DNA of 7,554 bases from DAIUCA01 sp964613675 (GTDB lineage: Bacteria > Pseudomonadota > Gammaproteobacteria > Competibacterales > Competibacteraceae). The notes under the pieces are model-generated. The model did not search any database. It was given only the letters and a program-made list of their open reading frames with translations, and was not told where the DNA came from. How positions within the stretch are numbered: position 1 is the first letter of the stretch; the number at the start of each line of letters is the position of its first letter. Location of the stretch: NCBI GenBank assembly GCA_964613675.1, contig CAZTIH010000126.1:1-7554 (forward strand). The letters run 5' to 3'. Positions 1 through 5,074 of the stretch are shown here, piece by piece. A program made the translations under genes and the position numbers.

Positions 1-1
1 T

Positions 2-280
2 GCGCGGCGTCGTCAGGGCAGCAGCACGCCGCTCCGCGATACAGGGCGGCTGATGAACAGCATCACGGCGACGGTCTCGAATGACTCGCTGCGCATTGGC
101 ACCAATGTGGTTTATGCGCCAACGCATCAATTTGGCGCACGGCGAGGCGCATACGGCGGCTCCGCGGCCCGCCCAGTCCCCTGGGGCGACATTCCCGAGC
201 GGCCTTTCTTGGGGGTCTCGGCAGAGGACGCGGCAGAAATTACCGAGTCTGCTAAAGCGTTTTTCACGCCTAAAATCTAG
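2..280 (+). CDS. Mu-like phage virion morphogenesis (gpG-type) protein, C-terminal part
   Basis: This is the 3' end of a gene that enters from the left edge; the open frame runs unbroken from position 2 to the TAG at 278-280, giving 92 visible residues. The visible protein has the pattern I associate with the phage Mu gpG / virion morphogenesis family: a TPLRDTGRLMNSI stretch near residues 9-21, then LRIGTNVVYAPTHQFG, then IPERPFLGVSAED followed by a short helix at the C-terminus. In that family the protein acts in head or tail completion during particle assembly. The ATG at 53 lies inside the conserved DTGRL...SI block and is unlikely to be the start. GC is about 63% by hand count, clearly above the following host-like genes, which fits phage origin. 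No other phage gene follows it in the window, so this is either a prophage edge or a remnant. Family assignment is fairly secure; the precise role is not. Confidence 0.8.
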   Translation, partial: ARRRQGSSTPLRDTGRLMNSITATVSNDSLRIGTNVVYAPTHQFGARRGAYGGSAARPVPWGDIPERPFLGVSAEDAAEITESAKAFFTPKI

Positions 281-296
281 AGTTACAAACCCCCCT

Positions 297-331
297 AAAA
301 AATGAGTTTCACCCGCGAAGTAAGGCGGGTG
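297..331 (-). terminator. Possible intrinsic terminator of the Sel1 gene
   Basis: Read leftward from the Sel1 stop at 372-374, the transcript meets the 7-bp GC-rich stem (331-325 pairing with 316-310) about 40 bases downstream, then seven bases, then six U residues (A run at 297-302). The GTTT (342-339) and AAAC (309-306) flanks could pair as well, moving the stem base closer to the U run. The gap between the core stem and the U run is longer than usual, and the element also looks like a CRISPR repeat, so this call is tentative. Confidence 0.35.
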
Positions 332-342
332 TGGATTGAAAC
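306..342. CRISPR. Solitary CRISPR-like repeat (37 bases, single copy)
   Basis: A 37-base element begins with GTTTCA and ends with TGAAAC. On the minus strand it begins GTTTCAATCCAC, the start typical of many type I and type III CRISPR repeats; on the plus strand it ends ATTGAAAC, also a typical repeat end. Inside is a perfect 7-base stem, CACCCGC (310-316) with GCGGGTG (325-331), around the 8-base loop GAAGTAAG. No second copy is found one repeat-plus-spacer distance to either side, so there is no array here and no cas gene in the window. It could be a collapsed array, a stray repeat or a look-alike palindrome. The same stem could serve as a terminator for the leftward Sel1 gene. Confidence 0.5.
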
Positions 343-371
343 CCACTAAATTGAAGTTGAACTCAGCCTCG

Positions 372-1652
372 CTAAAACCACCAACCCTTAATACGTTTGA
401 TATTTTCAATAGCGTCTGGATGTCCTTGTTTAGACGCTAATTTGTACCACTTTCGCGCATAACGAAGGCTTTTTACCGTTCCATAGCCTAATTCGTACAT
501 CATTCCTAAATTGATTTGGGCTTGAGGAAATCCCTGTTCTGCTGCACAGCGATACCATTTCACCGCCTCGATATAGTCCTGTCTGACGCCTCGCCCATTC
601 TCGTACATCCATCCCAAATTGGTTTGTGCATAAGAATTACCCTGCATTGCCGCAAGCAAATACCACTTCACCGCTTCTGCATCATCCTGCTCAACGCCAT
701 ATCCATTCTGATATAACCAACCTAAGTTGTTTTGGGCTTGCGGATGTTCCTTTTGGGCGGCAAGCAAATACCATTTCATCGCCTCCCCATAATCTTGCTT
801 GACACCCCGTCCCATCTCATACATCCACCCTAAATTGGTTTCCGCATGGGCGCTATCTTGCTCTACGGCAAGGCGATACCATTTTATAGCTTCGCTATCA
901 TCCTGTTTAACGCCATATCCATTCTGATAAAACCAACCTAAATTGCTCTGAGCCTGGGCATGATTTTGGGTCGCAGCCAGCAGATACCACTTCACCGCCT
1001 CAAGATAATCTTGTTTGACCCCTCGCCCATTCTCGTGCATCCACCCCAAATTAGTTTGGCTATAAGCATTATGCTGTCTAGCGGCAAGCAGATACCACTT
1101 GAGAGCTTCTCTATTGTTTTGCTTGACGCCATACCCGTTCTGATAAAGCCAACCTAAGTTGTTTTGAGCCTGAGGATGATTCTGTTGAGCAGCCAGGCGA
1201 TACCATTTCAATGCCTCAAAATAATCCCGTTCTACCCCCCACCCATTCTCATATAGCCATCCTAAATTCGTTTGGGCATAAGGGTGTTGTCGTTGAGCGG
1301 CAAGCCGATACCACCTCAGCGCCTCGCCATAATCCTGCTCGACCCCCTGACCATTCTGATGCAGCCATCCTAAATTACTTTGTGCCTGCGGATCGTTCGA
1401 CTCAGCCGCAAGACGATACCACTTAGCCGCCTCGCCATAATCCTGCTCGACCCCCTGACCCCTTTCATACATCCATCCTAAATTCGTTTGGGCATAGGGG
1501 CTTTGTCGTTCAGCAGCAAGGCGATACCACCTCAACGCCTCGCCATAATCCTGCTCGACCCCCTGACCATTCTGATAACGCCAACCCAATTCGTTTTGCG
1601 CATCTACATCCCCCTCCGTGGCGCGAACATGGATTTGCTCATCGGTTGCCAT
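372..1652 (-). CDS. Sel1-repeat (TPR-like) protein with eleven repeats
   Basis: Nearly the whole protein is Sel1-like repeats: eleven consecutive units of exactly 36 residues, each with the core NLGW-Y-NG-GV-QDY-EA-KWY-LAA. Such arrays fold as stacked helix pairs and act as protein-protein scaffolds; the partner cannot be read from the sequence. There is no signal peptide or membrane segment, so it is probably cytosolic, unlike many secreted Sel1 proteins. It ends with a short tail, ENIKRIKGWWF. The ATG at 1652 (protein MATDEQIH...) is preferred because GGGGGG sits four bases upstream; an in-frame ATG at 1676 would add eight residues but has no ribosome-binding site. The start lies inside the upstream P-loop kinase-like gene, overlapping it by 14 bases (38 with the longer start), so the two are probably co-translated. 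Odd and even repeats differ systematically, pointing to growth by two-repeat duplication. Family certain, function unknown. Confidence 0.93.
   Translation of the reverse strand: MATDEQIHVRATEGDVDAQNELGWRYQNGQGVEQDYGEALRWYRLAAERQSPYAQTNLGWMYERGQGVEQDYGEAAKWYRLAAESNDPQAQSNLGWLHQNGQGVEQDYGEALRWYRLAAQRQHPYAQTNLGWLYENGWGVERDYFEALKWYRLAAQQNHPQAQNNLGWLYQNGYGVKQNNREALKWYLLAARQHNAYSQTNLGWMHENGRGVKQDYLEAVKWYLLAATQNHAQAQSNLGWFYQNGYGVKQDDSEAIKWYRLAVEQDSAHAETNLGWMYEMGRGVKQDYGEAMKWYLLAAQKEHPQAQNNLGWLYQNGYGVEQDDAEAVKWYLLAAMQGNSYAQTNLGWMYENGRGVRQDYIEAVKWYRCAAEQGFPQAQINLGMMYELGYGTVKSLRYARKWYKLASKQGHPDAIENIKRIKGWWF
417..1604 (-). repeat. Tandem Sel1 coding repeats, 11 x 108 bases, with 216-base higher-order period
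   Basis: Eleven 108-base coding units occupy this stretch with no insertions or deletions. Units alternate in type: even-numbered repeats (counting from the N-terminus) begin Y(A/S)QTNLGW or HAETNLGW and carry an E before -G-GV, whereas odd ones begin (Q/D)AQ and carry Q (YQNG or HQNG). DNA similarity is greatest at 216-base spacing in the N-terminal part: positions 1321-1360 and 1537-1576 are identical by eye. This is what repeated duplication of a two-repeat block would leave. Confidence 0.9.
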
Positions 1653-2169
1653 CTTGCCCCCCACACGACATTGCATGACTTAACGATTCTGATGGGTACA
1701 TTTCTAACGAAGTATATTCTTTTTTAACTCCAGAAAATCTCTGAAACAGCCGACGATGCCACTTCAACCCAAATTCATCGTCTCTCGTCTCATACTCCCT
1801 CACCCACGCAATCAACGAGGTTAACGACGCCCTTTGTTCTGCTTCGTCCTGAAATTTTGAAGGTTCCCAAGCTCGACATCGACAATGCTCAACACAGACA
1901 TCTACTCCCGGATTCAAAAACCGTAACTCTGTACAGTACGGCAGCGCAAACTCCATCAATTCTCCATAACACCCCTCGATAATCCATGCGGCATGATGAT
2001 CCATAAATTTCTGAAGACATTGCAGACTTTCGGCAATAGGGCGACGAACGATGCCTTCCGCCCAAGCAATTTCATCTAAAGACAGATACGCCAACGAATG
2101 ACAGTCCATAAGTCGTCTTGCCATCGTGGTTTTCCCAGAACCTGCGTTACCTAGTAGTAAAATTCTCAT
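1639..2169 (-). CDS. Small P-loop kinase-like NTPase (adenylate/shikimate kinase-like fold)
   Basis: The 176-residue protein opens with a Walker A loop directly after the first strand (MRILLLGNAGSGKTT, loop at residues 7-14), then LSLDEIAW (29-36) holding the acidic pair expected for Mg or substrate contact, WIIEGCYGELMEFALP (62-77), FLNPGVD (84-90), CRCRAWEPSKF (96-106) and WVREYETRDDEFG (122-134) followed by HRRLFQRFSG and KKEYTS. This order is typical of a widespread family of small NTPases often labelled adenylate kinase-like or shikimate kinase; the true substrate is unknown and aroK function should not be assumed. The ATG at 2169 is chosen because Walker A normally begins within ten residues of the start; a longer frame to 2364 would run across sixA on the other strand. 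AAGAGA about ten bases upstream may be the ribosome-binding site. Its 3' end overlaps the Sel1 gene start. Confidence 0.82.
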   Translation of the reverse strand: MRILLLGNAGSGKTTMARRLMDCHSLAYLSLDEIAWAEGIVRRPIAESLQCLQKFMDHHAAWIIEGCYGELMEFALPYCTELRFLNPGVDVCVEHCRCRAWEPSKFQDEAEQRASLTSLIAWVREYETRDDEFGLKWHRRLFQRFSGVKKEYTSLEMYPSESLSHAMSCGGQDGNR

Positions 2170-2265
2170 TGCAACATTCTCTTTAGCAGCCAATAAATCG
2201 CCTACAGTTGGTAAAAAATCCCAGTAAAGTAGGCCTCTCTCATTCTGTAAGGACAGGCTTTCTTC
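2170..2265. promoter_or_regulatory. Divergent spacer between the P-loop/Sel1 pair and the sixA run
   Basis: Promoters for both transcription units should lie in or near these 96 bases. For sixA the best sigma-70-like match I see is TTGCAA at 2169-2174 and AATAAA at 2192-2197, spaced 17 bases apart; the -35 hexamer is a fair match and the -10 only four of six. AAGGA at 2249-2253, 12 bases before the sixA ATG, is a plausible but distant ribosome-binding site. I find no convincing promoter on the minus strand and no obvious operator palindrome. Confidence 0.3.
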
Positions 2266-2763
2266 ATGTCTCAACTTATTCTGATGCGCCACGCTCACGC
2301 CAATCCCGCCCTCGGAAACCAACCCGATGTGGAAAGACCCCTCAGCCCCCACGGACAACAACAAGCGTTAACACAAGCGAATTGGTTGTTTGAAAACGAT
2401 TATTTGCCCAAAACCATCGTCAGTTCCCCCGCAAAACGTACCACTTCAACCGCTGAAACACTGCGTCAACGCGCCAACCTCGATCTCGTCAATCTGCGAT
2501 TCGATGGCCGCATTTACGAAGCCTCACCCGGTAAGCTTCTACAGGTCCTTCAACAACAACGCCCCTGTCAAAGGCTACTCCTCGTCGGCCATAATCCTGG
2601 TCTTGAACAATTACTTTGCGTGTTAACGGGTAGACCTCTGGTCGAACTCGGCGACGGTCAAGGTTTCACCCCCGCCACCCTCGCGATATTGTCGGTTGAA
2701 ACCCCTTGGGCTGACCTTGGCACTCAATCCGCCCACCTTTTAGAACTCATCAGAATCCCTTAA
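2266..2763 (+). CDS. sixA: SixA-type phosphohistidine phosphatase
   Basis: This 165-residue protein belongs to the short branch of the histidine phosphatase superfamily. The catalytic motif LMRHAHA (residues 6-12) carries the nucleophile His9, SSPAKRTTSTAE (53-64) the phosphate-pocket Arg58, and LLVGHNPGLE (105-114) the second catalytic His109; ERPLSPHG (23-30) is also typical. Length matches SixA of E. coli (about 160). Known SixA enzymes remove phosphate from histidines in phosphotransfer proteins: the ArcB HPt domain and the nitrogen-PTS protein NPr in E. coli. Which partner is used here cannot be seen. It heads a four-gene same-strand run, with the acyl carrier gene 14 bases downstream. 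A cytosolic enzyme with no signal peptide. The ATG at 2266 places the RHA motif at the usual residue 8. Confidence 0.9.
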   Translation: MSQLILMRHAHANPALGNQPDVERPLSPHGQQQALTQANWLFENDYLPKTIVSSPAKRTTSTAETLRQRANLDLVNLRFDGRIYEASPGKLLQVLQQQRPCQRLLLVGHNPGLEQLLCVLTGRPLVELGDGQGFTPATLAILSVETPWADLGTQSAHLLELIRIP

Positions 2764-2777
2764 CTTATTGATTAATA

Positions 2778-3062
2778 ATGACTCATTCCCTTGAAACGAT
2801 CATCGTCGATCTCCTCCACTCCATGACGCAGGATTGGGGGCTACAGCTCGCCCAACCGCTCAGTCCCCAGACCCGTCTAGTTGCCGAACTGGGATTTGAA
2901 TCGGTCGATTTTATGCAACTCATTGTCAATATTGAGAAAACTTTCGCCGTTAAAGCGCTCCCTTATGCGCAGCTTTTCATGCAAAACGGTGCGTATGTCC
3001 CCGAACTGACGCCGGCCCAAATCGCCCAATTTTTAGCGCAACAGGGGGTAAATCCCCTTTGA
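2778..3062 (+). CDS. Stand-alone acyl carrier protein (phosphopantetheine-binding)
   Basis: The 94-residue protein has the layout of a carrier protein: helix I at about residues 5-19, a loop with LSPQTRLVAELGFESVDFM (28-46), helix II (LIVNIEKTF) and a last helix beginning LTPAQIAQFL. Ser42 in GFESVD is the expected 4'-phosphopantetheine attachment site; the usual preceding Asp is Glu here, a common variant in dedicated carriers. It is somewhat longer than the housekeeping AcpP (about 78) and less acidic, with an unusual middle stretch (ALPYAQLFMQNGAYVPE), so it is probably not AcpP of fatty acid synthesis. No acyltransferase, ketosynthase or adenylation enzyme lies in the window, so its cargo is unknown. 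No clear ribosome-binding site precedes ATG 2778, where the sequence is AT-rich. Its stop overlaps the priA start in TTGA. Confidence 0.82.
   Translation: MTHSLETIIVDLLHSMTQDWGLQLAQPLSPQTRLVAELGFESVDFMQLIVNIEKTFAVKALPYAQLFMQNGAYVPELTPAQIAQFLAQQGVNPL
3043..3060 (+). promoter_or_regulatory. priA ribosome-binding site inside a small hairpin
   Basis: AGGGGG at 3043-3048 lies ten bases before the TTG start of priA and is the only purine-rich site available. GGGG (3045-3048) can pair with CCCC (3054-3057) around the loop TAAAT, and G3044-T3058 and A3043-T3059 extend the stem to include the first base of the start codon. Ribosomes finishing the acyl carrier gene (stop 3060-3062) would open the stem, so this looks suited to translational coupling. 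The pairing is seen; its effect is inferred. Confidence 0.45.
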
Positions 3063-5059
3063 TTTGGCGCATTGCGGTGGCGGGGCCATTTTATGAACCC
3101 CTCGATTACTTGCCCGCCCCCCAACCCGAAGATCTCCCCTCTGCCATGTTGGGTTGCCGCGTCCTCGTTCCTTTGGGCACTACACGCCAAGTTATCGGAA
3201 TTCTCGTTGCATTTTCCGAAAATTCAGCCGTTCCCTTACCTAAACTAAAAGCCGTCTCCAAAGTTTTAGAACCCCACTGTTTATTCGATCAAGCCCTGTT
3301 TTCGCTCTTAAAGTGGGCACAAAGCTACTATCACTGTCATTTTGGTGAACCATTCCTCACCGCCTTACCCAAATTGTTGAGACAAGATCGTTTGGCAACT
3401 CCGTCAACTCGGGGTCAAAAATCCGCATTGAAGCGTAACGACGAGATCGACCCACCACCGACGCTTAACCGCGAACAAACTGCGGTATTGAAGGAATTGA
3501 GCGGTGTAGGTCTAGATTTTCAGTGCTTTCTGCTCCAAGGCGTGACCGGAAGCGGCAAAACCGAAATTTATCTTCAATTGACCGCCCAAGCCCTCGCAAA
3601 CCACCGCCAAGTCCTGATTTTAGTGCCCGAAATTGGCTTGACCCCGCAGCTCATTGAACGCTTTCAACGACGCTTTACGGTCCCTATTGCGCTGTTCCAT
3701 TCCGCATTGACCGACACTAACCGCTTGAATCAATGGCTATTTTGTGCACAAGGCAAGGCGCGAATCCTCATTGGTACGCGATCCGCCGTGTTCACCCCGC
3801 TTCCCAATTTGGGGCTAATCGTCGTCGATGAAGAACACGACCCGTCTTATAAGCAAAACAGTGATTTTCGCTACCACGGGCGAGATATGGCCATCATGCG
3901 CGGGTGTTTAAGTCGCTGTCTGGTCGTGCTCGGATCGGCGACACCTTCTTTAGAGTCGCTGCACAATGCGCAACAGGGCCGTTACCGACATTTGCGCTTA
4001 ACCATTCGGGCTAATACGGCACAGTTGCCTCGTTTACGGTTTCTCAACATGAATCGAGAATCCCAACAAGACGGTCTAGCAGAGATTGCGTTGCATCAAA
4101 TCGAAACCACGCTAAAACGCGGTGAACAGGTCCTGATTTTCATCAATCGTCGGGGATATGCGCCCATTTTGCGTTGCCCCCATTGTGGATGGAATAGTGA
4201 ATGCGATCACTGTTCCGCTACCATGACAGTTCATCGAAAACGCCAAGTGCTGCGGTGTCATCACTGCGCCGCCGAAACCCCATTGCCGACGCATTGCCCA
4301 AAGTGTCATTTTTCAAATCTGCAACTCATTGGTACAGGAACCGAAAGAATCACACAATTTATTTCGGAACACTTTAGCCAATACCCCCATTTACAAATCG
4401 ACGCCGATCATCCCGGTTGGCTGAAACAACGTGACGCCATTCACCAAGGGGAAATTCCTTTATTGGTGGGTACCCAGATGTTTGCCAAAGGCCACGATTT
4501 TCCACACCTAACCCTCGTGGTCGTCGTAGGAACCGATTCTGCTTTGTTCAGCGTCGATTTTCGGGCCGCCGAACGGTTAGTGCAGCTTCTGTTACAGGTG
4601 TCGGGGCGTGCAGGAAGACGTCCCGAGCAAATCGGTAATGTCTTGATTCAAACGCATTTTCCCGATCATCCGCTCCTACAGGCAGTGCGTCGTAATCACT
4701 ACGATCAAGCCGCTGCATTGCTCCTCAGCGAACGATGTGAACTGGGGCTACCTCCCTACGGCCATCAGGCGTTACTGCGGATGGATTGTCCCAAAAATGA
4801 GGTTGCCGAACGGTTTGCTCAACAGGCCGCTGACCACGCAAACACCCTTTCTACCCGATCCACCGTGACCCTTTTAGGTCCCGCCGTAGCGCCAATCGAA
4901 CGCATCGCGCAACGGTATCGTTGGCAAATCCTCGTGCAAGCACCACAACGACGTGTGTTACAGTTATTTTTGGACGAATGGGTGCCCTTACTGTACAACC
5001 TGCGCGTGCCATCCCAATTACGATGGTCGCTTGATGTCGATCCTAATGAATTGAGTTAG
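3059..5059 (+). CDS. priA: Primosomal protein N' (replication restart helicase PriA), short form
   Basis: PriA is a 3'-to-5' DNA helicase that recognises stalled forks and helps reload the replicative helicase. Seen here: an N-terminal 3'-DNA-binding domain (about 1-108, with YEPLDYLP and FLTALPKLLRQ); Walker A GVTGSGKT (161-168); DEEHD (257-261); LGSATPS (291-297); FINRRGYAP (361-369); a zinc module with four CxxC pairs (C373/376, C382/385, C400/403, C413/416); GTQMFAKGHDFP (471-482); and VSGRAGR (514-520). TTG at 3059 is the start because the next Met (residue 30) would remove part of the first domain, and AGGGGG precedes it. At 666 residues it is about 65 shorter than E. coli PriA (732). 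The loss falls between LPKLLRQ and LNREQT, leaving only about 26 residues where the winged-helix domain normally sits. All helicase motifs are kept. In VVVVGTDSALFS the first Asp of the usual D-D pair is Gly. Confidence 0.95.
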   Translation: MIWRIAVAGPFYEPLDYLPAPQPEDLPSAMLGCRVLVPLGTTRQVIGILVAFSENSAVPLPKLKAVSKVLEPHCLFDQALFSLLKWAQSYYHCHFGEPFLTALPKLLRQDRLATPSTRGQKSALKRNDEIDPPPTLNREQTAVLKELSGVGLDFQCFLLQGVTGSGKTEIYLQLTAQALANHRQVLILVPEIGLTPQLIERFQRRFTVPIALFHSALTDTNRLNQWLFCAQGKARILIGTRSAVFTPLPNLGLIVVDEEHDPSYKQNSDFRYHGRDMAIMRGCLSRCLVVLGSATPSLESLHNAQQGRYRHLRLTIRANTAQLPRLRFLNMNRESQQDGLAEIALHQIETTLKRGEQVLIFINRRGYAPILRCPHCGWNSECDHCSATMTVHRKRQVLRCHHCAAETPLPTHCPKCHFSNLQLIGTGTERITQFISEHFSQYPHLQIDADHPGWLKQRDAIHQGEIPLLVGTQMFAKGHDFPHLTLVVVVGTDSALFSVDFRAAERLVQLLLQVSGRAGRRPEQIGNVLIQTHFPDHPLLQAVRRNHYDQAAALLLSERCELGLPPYGHQALLRMDCPKNEVAERFAQQAADHANTLSTRSTVTLLGPAVAPIERIAQRYRWQILVQAPQRRVLQLFLDEWVPLLYNLRVPSQLRWSLDVDPNELS

Positions 5060-5074
5060 CCAGAGATTGCCCAA

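Noticed and set aside
81..305. Second overlapping frame in the phage region.
   Set aside because: It is a shadow of the gpG-like frame, whose conserved motifs are in the other frame.
343..420. A second CRISPR repeat or a spacer following 306-342.
   Set aside because: No copy of GTTTCA...GAAAC occurs within the next 80 bases; the Sel1 coding end occupies that place.
1653..1676. Longer Sel1 start at ATG 1676.
   Set aside because: Its upstream bases contain no ribosome-binding site, whereas ATG 1652 follows a G-run at suitable distance; the added residues resemble nothing. Not fully excluded.
516..1727. Several open plus-strand frames opposite the Sel1 gene.
   Set aside because: They recur because the tandem repeats lack stops on the opposite strand; their proteins are just the repeat read backwards, without start signals.
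2170..2364. Extension of the P-loop NTPase frame upstream to 2364 (65 extra residues).
   Set aside because: The added part resembles no domain, runs across the divergent spacer and the sixA start on the other strand, and would put the Walker A loop unusually far from the N-terminus.
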